A stretch of DNA of 64,000 bases from Parapedobacter sp035556095 (lineage in GTDB: Bacteria > Bacteroidota > Bacteroidia > Sphingobacteriales > Sphingobacteriaceae): assembly GCF_035556095.1 (NCBI RefSeq), contig NZ_DATMFT010000005.1:261832-325831 (forward strand), given 5' to 3'. This document shows, piece by piece, positions 16,929 through 25,778 of this stretch; position 1 is the first letter of the stretch, and the number at the start of each line of letters is the position of its first letter. The notes under the pieces are model-generated. The model was not told the origin of the DNA. It worked only from the letters and a program-made list of their open reading frames with translations, and did no database searches. Made by a program: the position numbers and the translations under genes.

Positions 16929-17896
16929 ATTGACAAGACCTCCATCATTTCCAACATATCCTTGTTCAATTTGAACACCTTTTTGTTCAGCACCTCTTCG
17001 AGGGGTGTTGTTTTTATCTCGTTGCCCCGCAATCCCACCATTACCCGAGTTTCGCCGGCGAGCAAACGCCGTATCGCCGCATATCCTAATCGGCTCGCCA
17101 ACACCCTGTCAAAGCTACTGGGCGATCCACCCCGTTGGAGGTGCCCCAAGATGGTCACCTTGGTATCGTAAAAATCAAATCGTTCCTTTACTTTCTTGGC
17201 CACATTGTATGCGCCGCCGTTTTCCTCCCCTTCAGCAACAATCACGATAGTAGACGATTTTTTGCTTTTTGCAGCTACCTCAAGCTGATTGCATAAGGTT
17301 TCAATACCGGTTGCCTTTTCGGGCAATAAGATCGCTTCCGCCCCGCCAGCAATGCCGGCATTCAACGCAATGCAACCCGAGTCGCGTCCCATTACTTCCA
17401 CGAAAAACAACCGGTCGTGCGACGCTGCTGTATCGCGTATCTTATCGATCGCTTCGATGACCGTATTTGTTGCTGTGTCATAACCCAACGTGAAGTCCGA
17501 CCCATAGAGGTCGTTATCTATCGTTCCTGGCACACATACCACCGGAATGGCGAACTCGCGGGAAAAAACTTCGGCTCCCGTAAAGGTACCATCGCCACCG
17601 ATGGCGATGAGTGCGTCGATTCCTGCGGCTTTGATGTGGTTGTAAGCCTGTTGCCTGCCTTCGGCAGTACGGAAAGCAGCACACCTGGCCGTTTTGAGAA
17701 TTGTGCCACCCAGCTGGATGATGTTACTCACTGACCGGCTGGTCATCTCCTGGAAATTGCCATCTACCATCCCTTGGTATCCTTGGTAAATACCAACCAC
17801 CGATTTACCGGCGTGCAATGCGGTCCGGACCGCTGCCCGAATACAGGCGTTCATCCCCGGGGCATCACCACCTGAGGTAAAAACCCCTACTTTCAT
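16925..17896 (-). CDS. pfkA: ATP-dependent 6-phosphofructokinase
   Basis: Phosphorylates fructose 6-phosphate, the committed step of glycolysis. 323 residues from the ATG at 17896 (M-K-V-G-V-F-T-S-G-G-D-A-P-G-M-N); an upstream in-frame GTG at 17908 is less likely. G-G-D-G-T-F marks ATP binding with Gly at the position that favours ATP over pyrophosphate. P-G-T-I-D-N-D-L-Y-G and E-V-M-G-R-D-S-G contain the fructose-6-phosphate site and catalytic Asp. First gene of the pfkA-kinase-gapA operon. An inverted repeat lies 49 bp upstream (17945-17967), between it and a Nudix-type regulator. Confidence 0.96.
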   Translation of the reverse strand: MKVGVFTSGGDAPGMNACIRAAVRTALHAGKSVVGIYQGYQGMVDGNFQEMTSRSVSNIIQLGGTILKTARCAAFRTAEGRQQAYNHIKAAGIDALIAIGGDGTFTGAEVFSREFAIPVVCVPGTIDNDLYGSDFTLGYDTATNTVIEAIDKIRDTAASHDRLFFVEVMGRDSGCIALNAGIAGGAEAILLPEKATGIETLCNQLEVAAKSKKSSTIVIVAEGEENGGAYNVAKKVKERFDFYDTKVTILGHLQRGGSPSSFDRVLASRLGYAAIRRLLAGETRVMVGLRGNEIKTTPLEEVLNKKVFKLNKDMLEMMEVLSI

Positions 17897-17944
17897 TATG
17901 CTTTGCACTTTTCTAATAATCTTTTGTAAATTAGCAGCACGAAT

Positions 17945-17967
17945 ATAGTGTGTATTTGTTACACTAT
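17945..17967. promoter_or_regulatory. Inverted repeat, candidate operator between pfkA and the Nudix regulator
   Basis: ATAGTGT and ACACTAT are exact inverted 7-bp arms with a 9-bp spacer in the divergent intergenic region. The geometry fits a dimeric regulator. The neighbour is a Nudix-winged-helix protein of the type that often acts locally, but binding is only inferred. Confidence 0.4.
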
Positions 17968-18015
17968 TAAATTTTTCAAGAATTATTTTTTTACTCGAAA
18001 GGTTTTAAAGTGAGC

Positions 18016-18076
18016 AAACTTAGATAAATTTGCTTTTATATGCAATTATAATCAGTGCATATATGAAGGCAACTTA
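18016..18076. repeat. Dispersed palindromic intergenic repeat, copy 1
   Basis: A 37-bp unit at 18016-18052 matches 25641-25677 with three differences and is followed, inverted, by a partial second arm at 18056-18075. The two arms can form a hairpin of about 20 bp. The left arm includes TAAATTTG at 18025-18032, a match to the -7 consensus, so the repeat may carry the promoter of the downstream gene. The right arm overlaps the first ATG of that gene. Confidence 0.6.
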
Positions 18077-18860
18077 TCGGTCTCTCCTCCGCATTGAGAA
18101 ACAAATTTTAAAGAGGAAATTTAGCACAAAAAGATCAATTAATAGACAAAATAGAGCGGCTTTGCAATCAAATTTACCACATTTACAATCGACATTTACC
18201 ACGGACTGCGTTATCTTCGGTTTCCACGAAGGTGAGTTAAAAGTGTTGCTCATTGAGCGCAATGAATACCCTTTTAAAGGATGGTGGGCACTCCCCGGAT
18301 TTTTCGTGGAAAACAACGAAACCATCGATGACGCCGTGAAGCGGATTCTTTATGAGCACACCGGTTTGCGTGGGATTTACATGGAACAGTTGTATACTTT
18401 TGGCGACTTGAAACGCCATCCTCAAGGACGCATCATCACCGTTGCATATTATGCCCTGCTACGGCTCGACGATCTAAAAAGTCAGCCGGAACCGATAACA
18501 GATTATGCCCGACAAGCAGTGTGGCATCCCTTGAACGGCTTACCCGAGCTTGGTTTCGACCATCGGCATATTATCGATAAAAGCATCCAGAAAGTGCGCC
18601 GCAAGATCAGCTACAGCCCGATTGCTTTTGAGCTATTACCGGAGAAATTCACGCTCACCCAATTACAGCAACTTTATGAGGCCATTTGGGGCCGTAAGCT
18701 GGACAAACGTAATTTCCGCAAAAAAATGTTGAATTACGATATCTTGAAAGAGTTGTCTGAATTCCAACGTGGCGTTTCTTACCGTGCCGCTCGGCTGTAT
18801 AAACTCGATAAACGAAAATACGCCAAAGTCTTCCAAAATGAATTGACATTCAGTCGGTAA
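18063..18860 (+). CDS. NrtR/AraR-type regulator: Nudix domain plus winged helix
   Basis: 265 residues. The N-terminal half is a Nudix fold (V-I-F-G-F-H-E-G-E-L-K-V-L-L-I-E-R-N-E-Y-P-F-K-G-W-W-A-L-P-G). The Nudix box is degenerate: where active enzymes have R-E-x-x-E-E-x-G, this one has R-I-L-Y-E-H-T-G, losing two metal-binding glutamates. That suggests a ligand sensor and not a hydrolase. The C-terminal part (F-T-L-T-Q-L-Q-Q-L-Y-E-A-I-W-G-R-K-L-D-K-R-N-F-R-K-K) is the winged helix of the NrtR/AraR regulators. It is divergent from pfkA. The ATG at 18063 lies in a repeat; the basic first 40 residues have no family counterpart, and the TTG at 18162 is a possible true start. The ligand is unknown. 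Confidence 0.82.
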   Translation: MKATYRSLLRIEKQILKRKFSTKRSINRQNRAALQSNLPHLQSTFTTDCVIFGFHEGELKVLLIERNEYPFKGWWALPGFFVENNETIDDAVKRILYEHTGLRGIYMEQLYTFGDLKRHPQGRIITVAYYALLRLDDLKSQPEPITDYARQAVWHPLNGLPELGFDHRHIIDKSIQKVRRKISYSPIAFELLPEKFTLTQLQQLYEAIWGRKLDKRNFRKKMLNYDILKELSEFQRGVSYRAARLYKLDKRKYAKVFQNELTFSR

Positions 18861-18904
18861 CTGGAATAGACATTCCTCAAGATGGCGGGGCCATAAGCTA
18901 TCCT

Positions 18905-21900
18905 TTACAACAGTCCTAACAATGCCTCCCGACTCAAATTTTGGAAAAATGACCCATCGCTATTTACAAGTCCGTCGGCTAAGGCGTTTTTAGTGGCTTG
19001 CAGCTCCAACACTTTTTCTTCCACGGTGTTGGGTGTAACCAACCGATAGGCCACTACTTTTTTGTTCTGGCCAATCCGATGTACTCGATCGATAGCTTGG
19101 TCTTCCACAGCCGGATTCCACCACGGGTCTATTAAGTATACCACTTCCGCAGCGGTTAGGTTCAGTCCTGTACCTCCTGCCTTGAGGCTGACCAAGAAGA
19201 CCCGAACCTTGGGATCCTCCTGAAACGAGCGAACGACCTCTCCGCGGTTCCGTGTACCCCCGGTAAGACTCACATAAGGCACGCCGATTTCCGCCAGCAT
19301 CTCCGCGACTAGGTGCAGCATAGATACAAACTGCGAAAATATAACCAGCTTATGATGAGGTGATTTATCGCTTACCTGCTCTTTTAATAGTTTAAGTTTA
19401 GCAGAAGCCGATTTATTCAGCATGCCATCCGGCAGCAGTGCAGGCGAATTGCATATCTGCCGCAAGCGCGTCAGCCCACGGAGTACATGCATGGGACTTT
19501 TATCGAGCTTTTCGCCCGAAAGCGCACAGATAAAATCGCGGAATTCTTTCTCGTAAGCGCTGTATATCTTACGTTGCTCATCGCCCATGTCGCTATATAA
19601 CACCTGACATACCTTTTCGGGCAATTCCCCAGCAACCTCTGCCTTGGTGCGTCGTAGTATAAATGGCTGTATTTTCTGATTCAGCTCCTTTCTTCGCTTT
19701 TGGTTCTTAAACTGATCTATCGGCTTGCCATACACATCACGGAAATAACGCCTGTCGCCCAACAGTCCCGGACAAGCGAATGACAGTTGTCCGTACAAAT
19801 CGAATGAGCTGTTTTCAAAAGGCGTTCCGCTAATGGCGATACGGTTGCGGGCCTGCAGTAGCCGTGCTGTTCTATAGCGCTGTGATTCCGGATTTTTGAT
19901 ATGCTGAGATTCATCCAGGTAAACGTAATTGAATAGGAAGTTTTTAACGAAACGAATATCGGACAATAATGTGGTATAAGACGTTAATACAACATCATAA
20001 CGCCCGAAGGAAGCGGTGGTTTTTACCCGCTTTGAACCGTAAAGCACCAGCACCCGTAGCGCTGGAGCAACAGCAGCCAACTCCCGTTCCCAGTTGAAAA
20101 TCAGCGTGGCCGGCACCACGACAAGGTCAGTTCCCACGCGCCCTGCTTCGCGTTTAGACAAAATGAACGCGATGATTTGAACCGTCTTACCCAAGCCCAT
20201 TTCGTCGGCCAAAATGCCGCCGAACTGGAAGGTGTCCAAAAAATTGAGCCATTTCAGTCCTTCATGTTGGTATGGGCGAAGCGCTACGGCGAGTCCCCGT
20301 GGTACCGGCACTTCCGGCATCGTACTGAAAGTTGCCAGCCGTTCACGGAGCTCTTCGATTTCGGCGGCAACCCGGCCGTCCAATGTCGCTTGGTCGTACA
20401 GCGTCGCAACCGTTTCGAAATTGACCTTAGCGTACCGAACGGTCTCGTCGTCTACTACTTCACCCGCTTGGAAGTAAGCCGAGAACTTATCGATCCATTC
20501 CTGCGGAAGCATACCCTTCGTGCCGTCGTCCAGCACGATGTACCTGCGCTTGCTACGCAACGCGGATTGGATTTTTTTCAACGAAGCCTTTTCCTTACCA
20601 AAGCGCACATCGTAAGTGGCGTTAAACCAGTTTATCCCGCTGATTACTTTAATAGTTATCGATACCCGATTTGGATTGAAGTCATTATCGGTGAGTTCAT
20701 TGAATCCATATACATCGATGTTCGCTTCGCGCCATGTATCAAATGCAGGTAAAAACCACGCTTCATCGAGGAAGTACTTCCTGTGCAGGTAGAAATAATA
20801 CAGTTGATTGTCCAGTTGCTCAGGGAAGAACGGGTGTTGCTTAATTAGCAGCGTGATGAACGCCTGCTCAAAGTCAGCATCCCTCGGCACGTTAAAGTCG
20901 TTCCCTTTTCCATCGATGGCTGTTAGTTGCTTTTCCGTGCGGATAGCTACCTCGGCTTCTCCGTAGCGAACCACGGGGACAATCATCACATGATCACCGA
21001 AATCCGACAAATAAAGTAATCGTTCCGGCACTTCAGCAAAACCTCCTTCAGTCAGCTGTCGGGGCGTAGCCGCTTTGCTATCGGGATATTCAATACGAAC
21101 CGCAGCTGACAGTTTCTCCAAAAACTCCCTGTGGAACGCCCGGTATTTGCTCGCATGAATAAGTAACTGGCCCTCCTGCTCTTTTAACAGCGTCATTAAC
21201 CCCAACAGCGGCGTGCTATCCAACAGGTACAGGGTCTCTTTAATGCACAAAAAATATCCGAAGCGGCACAGCAGCTTATGTAATGGATATACCTGACCAT
21301 TAACAGTAAAAATGCCCGTAACGGTATAGAAGGGTCCAGACGGACGGATAGACAAACTGGTGCTGCGCGGTGCGACAGCCACCTTCGCTGGCACTAATGT
21401 TTTCGAAGATACTGTTTCACCCCTTTCCTCATCGTGGTAGTAGAACGGATAATTACCGCCATATTTTAAAATGGTGTGCAATGCCGCCAAATCCGAGACG
21501 GTACGGTCTCCCGCTACAATCTGCTGGAGTGACGCGATTGCGGCATAAAACTTTGCCTCACCAACATCCTTTGCCGACGCGATAAAGTCAAATGGCTGCA
21601 GGCGTGTGAATGGGGGCTTTAACCGGCCCGTCTTTGTACGCCCTGCGTGCATGACATCTACCCGGATATGCCGATCGTATTTATGTTTGCTAAACACTAT
21701 AATCTGCTGTTCCAATGGGTGAAGTATACCCGGCACCAGTAGGGCTTGGTTTTCGGCTCGGCTTGCCAATTCCCGTAACCTTGCCGAGTTCAGCGGAAGC
21801 AACCCCTTGAGTCGGGGCTGTACAACCAACCGTCCTTCAATAAGTGTTGGAACGAAATAGCGTTCAAGGTCGGGCTCATGTTCGAACCCATAGGCAACCG

Positions 21901-22273
21901 CTACTTGTTTTATACGCCGGAGACGGAGTGCCGGGCGATAAAAAATCCCCAATTCGTCGCGCCGCAGGATCGCGATCAGCACTGCCGATTCGGATTCTGT
22001 AAGCACATCTACCGCAGCAGGCGCGTTGCTCGAAATCGTCAACCCGTTTGTTTCTTGCGTTACGGTGACCTTCCGATGATTACCATCTGTAGCACGACAG
22101 GTAAACACGCCGGTATTAATAGCAATTTCCCGGGGCTGTACAGACATTACGAGCTGCGATTCAATTGCCGGCTGCTGGTCCGCACCCGCCAACGTGACGG
22201 CCAACTCGGTCAGCTGATCTATTGTGGTATTGCTGAAAACAAAAATATGGGTGTCGCGCGAGTCAAGCATCAA
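18905..22273 (-). CDS. SNF2/SWI2-family DEAD-like helicase
   Basis: 1122-residue ATP-dependent DNA translocase. The first 650 residues are poorly conserved and include a SNF2-associated region. The helicase core starts at L-R-P-Y-Q-H-E-G-L-K-W-L. Motif I is G-G-I-L-A-D-E-M-G-L-G-K-T-V-Q, motif II is L-D-E-S-Q-H-I-K-N (DESQ where most relatives have DEAH), and motif III is A-I-S-G-T-P-F-E-N. The C-terminal lobe has S-Q-F-V-S-M, G-G-T-G-L-N-L-T-A-A and D-P-W-W-N-P-A-V-E-D-Q-A-I-D-R-V-H-R-I-G-Q. It lies 32 bp downstream of a histidine kinase on the same strand. Role likely chromatin-like remodelling or transcription recycling (RapA-like), but unproven. Confidence 0.93.
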   Translation of the reverse strand: MMLDSRDTHIFVFSNTTIDQLTELAVTLAGADQQPAIESQLVMSVQPREIAINTGVFTCRATDGNHRKVTVTQETNGLTISSNAPAAVDVLTESESAVLIAILRRDELGIFYRPALRLRRIKQVAVAYGFEHEPDLERYFVPTLIEGRLVVQPRLKGLLPLNSARLRELASRAENQALLVPGILHPLEQQIIVFSKHKYDRHIRVDVMHAGRTKTGRLKPPFTRLQPFDFIASAKDVGEAKFYAAIASLQQIVAGDRTVSDLAALHTILKYGGNYPFYYHDEERGETVSSKTLVPAKVAVAPRSTSLSIRPSGPFYTVTGIFTVNGQVYPLHKLLCRFGYFLCIKETLYLLDSTPLLGLMTLLKEQEGQLLIHASKYRAFHREFLEKLSAAVRIEYPDSKAATPRQLTEGGFAEVPERLLYLSDFGDHVMIVPVVRYGEAEVAIRTEKQLTAIDGKGNDFNVPRDADFEQAFITLLIKQHPFFPEQLDNQLYYFYLHRKYFLDEAWFLPAFDTWREANIDVYGFNELTDNDFNPNRVSITIKVISGINWFNATYDVRFGKEKASLKKIQSALRSKRRYIVLDDGTKGMLPQEWIDKFSAYFQAGEVVDDETVRYAKVNFETVATLYDQATLDGRVAAEIEELRERLATFSTMPEVPVPRGLAVALRPYQHEGLKWLNFLDTFQFGGILADEMGLGKTVQIIAFILSKREAGRVGTDLVVVPATLIFNWERELAAVAPALRVLVLYGSKRVKTTASFGRYDVVLTSYTTLLSDIRFVKNFLFNYVYLDESQHIKNPESQRYRTARLLQARNRIAISGTPFENSSFDLYGQLSFACPGLLGDRRYFRDVYGKPIDQFKNQKRRKELNQKIQPFILRRTKAEVAGELPEKVCQVLYSDMGDEQRKIYSAYEKEFRDFICALSGEKLDKSPMHVLRGLTRLRQICNSPALLPDGMLNKSASAKLKLLKEQVSDKSPHHKLVIFSQFVSMLHLVAEMLAEIGVPYVSLTGGTRNRGEVVRSFQEDPKVRVFLVSLKAGGTGLNLTAAEVVYLIDPWWNPAVEDQAIDRVHRIGQNKKVVAYRLVTPNTVEEKVLELQATKNALADGLVNSDGSFFQNLSREALLGLL

Positions 22274-22305
22274 GGACGTTTATTAAGTCGGCCGGGGTTT
22301 TAAGG

Positions 22306-23613
22306 TCAGTTCACGATCGGCAACCTAAGGCGGAACGTGGTGCCTCTCCCCTTTTCACTCTCGAACGTTAAACTGCCTTTAAATGCGTGTGCATACTCCT
22401 TGCACAGAAACAATCCGAGGCCGATACCACGCTCGTTGTTAGTGCCATAAGTCGACCTAGTCTTTAACGTAAATAATTCCGCCTGTTGGTCTTCATCGAT
22501 GCCAATGCCATTATCTTCCACTACCAGCTCGCATTCCGTCCCTATCCGATTTGCGGTGACGCGGATACAGCCATTTGGCATGGTGAACTTAATCGCGTTT
22601 GCGATGAGATTACGGATAATCAGCTGCAACATATCACGATCCACCAACGCATACAGCGAATCATCAATGTCCGCTTCCAACGAAATATCCTTTTGACTGG
22701 CATAAATCTTTTGAACATCAATGACAGGTTTCAGCACCTGGTGAATGTTATTCCTCACCAGTGACATGCGGAATCCACTCAACTGGCTTTGTGACCACAC
22801 CAACATGTTGGAGAGCATCTCTTGCGAACCGTGGAGTGCGGTCGCAAGCCCGCTTTCCACCTGTCTTCGCTCCTCGGGCGTCAGGCGATCGCTGGCTACT
22901 AACCTCACATAACTGTGCAGCGACGCTAACGGCGCCTGCAAATCGTGAGAAATGATCGAGAATAATTTCAGCTTTTCGTCATTCATCTTTGCCAAAGCAA
23001 CCGTTTTCCGTTCTGCTGAATCCCTTTCACGGTTATAAGCCTCTTTGAGGTATGCCAAACTGAAAAAACAGATAAAAATACCTGTCGCATAGGCAAAGGC
23101 CATATCGACAAAGTGAGCTCTGCTATTGGCGTAAGTAACGATTATCGTTTGAGGATAATGGTACTCGATTACTAAAAGTCCGATAACCACCAGCAGAAAG
23201 AGTGTCACCCACCATTTATATAGCTTTTTTGGCGACATGATGATGATGACCACGAACGATAGCATAAACGTCAGCAGCGAGGCGCCATGAACTCCCGCAC
23301 TGAAAAAATAATTGATCGAAAACATCACAATACCCACGCCGGATGCAATGACCACTCCCCATACCACCCGTTGCCTGAAACGTGCCAGGTAATAGGCCAC
23401 ACTTATAAGCGCAGTAAAAACGAGAAAGATAAGAGACGTGATCTTCAGCCCCGAAAAATAGTTGAATGGGATATTGAAAACCATAATAAATATGACAACG
23501 AGACAAGCGGAATTCAGTAACCGGTTTTCCAATGATAGGGCTCGACCACCAACCAAGAAACGTAGCCATCGCCCTACGTCCCATCTGTTTTTTTCTGGAT
23601 GCCCGGTGGTCAT
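22306..23613 (-). CDS. Membrane sensor histidine kinase
   Basis: 435 residues from the ATG at 23613; the frame extends to a TTG at 23634 that adds no conserved residues. About six transmembrane helices span residues 30-200 with no recognisable periplasmic sensor domain. HisKA follows, with the phospho-accepting His in F-S-I-I-S-H-D-L-Q-A-P-L-A-S-L. The ATPase domain shows the N box (N-L-I-A-N-A-I-K-F-T), G1 (V-V-E-D-N-G-I-G-I-D) and G2 (G-I-G-L-G-L-F-L). No response regulator is adjacent, so it is an orphan kinase here. The SNF2 gene directly downstream is probably cotranscribed. Confidence 0.92.
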   Translation of the reverse strand: MTTGHPEKNRWDVGRWLRFLVGGRALSLENRLLNSACLVVIFIMVFNIPFNYFSGLKITSLIFLVFTALISVAYYLARFRQRVVWGVVIASGVGIVMFSINYFFSAGVHGASLLTFMLSFVVIIIMSPKKLYKWWVTLFLLVVIGLLVIEYHYPQTIIVTYANSRAHFVDMAFAYATGIFICFFSLAYLKEAYNRERDSAERKTVALAKMNDEKLKLFSIISHDLQAPLASLHSYVRLVASDRLTPEERRQVESGLATALHGSQEMLSNMLVWSQSQLSGFRMSLVRNNIHQVLKPVIDVQKIYASQKDISLEADIDDSLYALVDRDMLQLIIRNLIANAIKFTMPNGCIRVTANRIGTECELVVEDNGIGIDEDQQAELFTLKTRSTYGTNNERGIGLGLFLCKEYAHAFKGSLTFESEKGRGTTFRLRLPIVN

Positions 23614-23741
23614 GGTGCAAAAGTAAGCAAACAAATTGAGTAAATTTTTTAATTCTAAGGTTAATTGCGGATGTGCAGTCTTTCAAAAAAATGACGCACC
23701 GTAAACTTTGCGGGCCGGCTATTCCACAAATATTTCCGATA

Positions 23742-23771
23742 TTTGCGTATTCGCATGAACGCGCATCTTTG
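23742..23771 (+). promoter_or_regulatory. Probable promoter of the IscA-type gene
   Basis: TTTG at 23742-23745, an 18-bp spacer and CATCTTTG at 23764-23771 match the Bacteroidota promoter with one mismatch in the -7 box. It lies about 70 bp before the ATG. Confidence 0.45.
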
Positions 23772-23841
23772 CGTACGATCATTCGGATTAACCGGGCAGA
23801 CGTGTTACGGAAGCCCATCACGTACTTAATGCATAACGGGT

Positions 23842-24168
23842 ATGGTAACAATAACGGAGAAGGCAAAGCAACGCATCCTTGACATCATGGCCAAGGAAAA
23901 TTACGACGGCACTTATTTTATACGTGTGGCAGTAGAAAGCGGCGGCTGTTCGGGGTTAAGCTATCGCCTTGACTTCGACAACGAGGAAAAAAAAGGCGAT
24001 CAGGTATTTGAAGACAAGGGCATCAAAATATGCCTCGATATAAAGTCGTATTTGTATTTAGCAGGAACCGAATTAGACTATTCGGACGGGCTCAATGGCA
24101 AAGGTTTTGAATTCCACAACCCCAACGCGTCACGTACGTGCGCCTGCGGAGAAAGTTTTGCGGTATAA
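23842..24168 (+). CDS. HesB/IscA-family iron-sulfur cluster assembly protein
   Basis: 108-residue A-type carrier that would pass Fe-S clusters to target proteins. The three conserved cysteines are present: Cys in V-E-S-G-G-C-S-G-L-S-Y and the pair in R-T-C-A-C-G-E-S-F. The N-terminus (V-T-I-T-E-K-A-K-Q-R-I) fits the ATG at 23842. It is alone on its strand, convergent with bshB1 (18 bp between stops). IscA, ErpA and SufA cannot be told apart from this sequence alone. Confidence 0.94.
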   Translation: MVTITEKAKQRILDIMAKENYDGTYFIRVAVESGGCSGLSYRLDFDNEEKKGDQVFEDKGIKICLDIKSYLYLAGTELDYSDGLNGKGFEFHNPNASRTCACGESFAV

Positions 24169-24186
24169 CCTAACCGGCATTCACCC

Positions 24187-24921
24187 TTATTTGAGTACAA
24201 ACAGATCGTCTACCCCCAACAACCGACGACAAGTAAATCCTTCGGCATACTTCGCTCCGATGTATTTACCGTATTCCCTGGCCCGTCCTTCAATGTATTC
24301 CAAAAAATCTGGCTTTGAGATGTACGTTTCCGGCTCGTCTGATTCGTACGCATCGCTGTGGAATTGCGAGCGGTATGCTTTGATGGCCCTGATTTTATCA
24401 TTCCAACAAGCTGTCACGTCGACCGCAATGTCCGGCTTGATGTAGTAATCCTGGATCAACTGCAGTAGCAATCGTGGGCGATGGGGCACCTGGGGTGCAT
24501 GCTCGTCGCTATGTGTTTCTATCTTCCGTAGGCCCGCAAGAAAGACCGAATCGTTGACGAGGTCTCCTGCCCTGCCATGGTCCGGATGGCGATCAACCAA
24601 TGCATTGGATATAACGATATCGGGGCGGTATTTACGAATGGCCCGAATAACCACCAATTGGCTGATTTCGTCATTACGGAAAAAACCATCGCGCAAGCCA
24701 AGGTTTTCACGAGCGGACAATCCCAATATCTCGGCAGCATTTGCCGCCTCTACATCACGCGACTCAGCGGTGCCCCGCGTACCCAACTCGCCGCGGGTGA
24801 GGTCTACAACACCTACCCGCTTTCCCATTTGCACATGCTTGATGATCGTGCCTCCACAACCCAATTCGGCGTCATCGGGATGCACAGCGATGACCAGTAA
24901 ATCCAGTTTGTTTTTGTCCAT
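24187..24921 (-). CDS. bshB1: Bacillithiol biosynthesis deacetylase BshB1
   Basis: Removes the acetyl group from N-acetylglucosaminyl-malate in bacillithiol synthesis. 244 residues of the LmbE/PIG-L fold. The zinc site is visible as V-H-P-D-D-A-E-L-G-C-G-G-T and, later, D-R-H-P-D-H-G-R-A. The sequence T-R-G-E-L-G-T-R-G-T, followed shortly by R-D-V-E-A-A-N-A-A-E-I-L-G, is typical of BshB1. It follows a DUF4294 gene with a gap of three bases. Bacillithiol is the low-molecular-weight thiol of many Bacteroidota, which fits the organism. A related mycothiol-type deacetylase is a remote alternative. Confidence 0.92.
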   Translation of the reverse strand: MDKNKLDLLVIAVHPDDAELGCGGTIIKHVQMGKRVGVVDLTRGELGTRGTAESRDVEAANAAEILGLSARENLGLRDGFFRNDEISQLVVIRAIRKYRPDIVISNALVDRHPDHGRAGDLVNDSVFLAGLRKIETHSDEHAPQVPHRPRLLLQLIQDYYIKPDIAVDVTACWNDKIRAIKAYRSQFHSDAYESDEPETYISKPDFLEYIEGRAREYGKYIGAKYAEGFTCRRLLGVDDLFVLK

Positions 24922-24924
24922 ATA

Positions 24925-25551
24925 TCAAAAATACCCGTAAGCCGGGCGACGCTCAAGGCTGCGTATAATGTTTTCAATTTCGAAATCCTCTTCGGCGTTG
25001 TAAGTATCTTTGAGGTTATGCCCGAAAACACGGGCAATCGACTGGTAAAAAAACGCGGTGATTCCACCACGCAAATCCTTTACCACTTCGTAACTAGAGT
25101 TCCCCGTTTGGCGGTCGATAAGCTTAATCAGTATTTCGCCCTGTGAAATGGTTAGGTTCTTCACTTCACGATTGAACATATCCTTGATTTCCTTCTCGCA
25201 GGCTTTGACCAACCGCTTTTGCTCCCGCCGATTGTCCGTCACTGCCAGGTCACGGTAGAGCTGCTGATATTTATCTTGGGCGTACTTCGCGTATGGCAAT
25301 ACCTTGATGACATTGTAGCGCAAGCGAAGGTAACGGGCTTTGTCTTCCGGGCTCCTGAAAACCCGCGTACGTGTTACCGTTACCTCTGGAATCAGCATCC
25401 AAGGTACCCGCTCGCCTTCGACCAACGTGGTAGCCACCGTACGCCGTTGGGAACGCAGGCTATCGGCCTGGCGCGACAACGTATCTTGCGCATACACCCC
25501 GCTTGCCAGCAGCGTTATACCCAAAAAAAGCATCAGTCGGATGAAAGCCAT
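24925..25551 (-). CDS. DUF4294 domain protein, exported
   Basis: 208 residues with an N-terminal signal peptide (F-I-R-L-M-L-F-L-G-I-T-L-L-A-S-G-V-Y-A-Q). The DUF4294 core is recognisable: G-E-R-V-P-W-M-L-I-P-E-V-T-V, then a helical region R-Y-L-R-L-R-Y-N-V-I-K-V-L-P-Y-A-K-Y-A-Q and T-I-S-Q-G-E-I-L-I-K-L-I-D-R-Q-T-G. The domain has no known function and is confined largely to Bacteroidota. It is upstream of and tightly linked to bshB1, suggesting cotranscription but not necessarily a shared role. Confidence 0.86.
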   Translation of the reverse strand: MAFIRLMLFLGITLLASGVYAQDTLSRQADSLRSQRRTVATTLVEGERVPWMLIPEVTVTRTRVFRSPEDKARYLRLRYNVIKVLPYAKYAQDKYQQLYRDLAVTDNRREQKRLVKACEKEIKDMFNREVKNLTISQGEILIKLIDRQTGNSSYEVVKDLRGGITAFFYQSIARVFGHNLKDTYNAEEDFEIENIIRSLERRPAYGYF

Positions 25552-25640
25552 ATGATGTAATATTCAATAATTATCCGTACATTTATGAGGTTAAATGAAA
25601 AGCCGATAACGGCTACCCACTATCCTTTTTACGGATATAC

Positions 25641-25677
25641 AAACTTAGCTAAAGTTGCTTTGATATGCAATTATAAT
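25641..25677. repeat. Dispersed intergenic repeat, copy 2 (single arm)
   Basis: 37 bp matching copy 1 at 34 positions. The second inverted arm is missing here. It lies about 100 bp upstream of the rel gene and includes TAAAGTTG, a one-mismatch form of the -7 box. Confidence 0.6.
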
Positions 25678-25778
25678 TGTGTGGGACCAAAGCATGATTG
25701 TCGGGCTTTCCATTATCGTGAAAAAAACACGAGCAGCGGAACGGAAGAAATTTTACATAAAAGGACAAGGCGATATGT

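Noticed and set aside
20177..20752. 191-codon frame antisense to the SNF2 helicase gene
   Set aside because: It is a shadow of a strongly conserved helicase core on the other strand.
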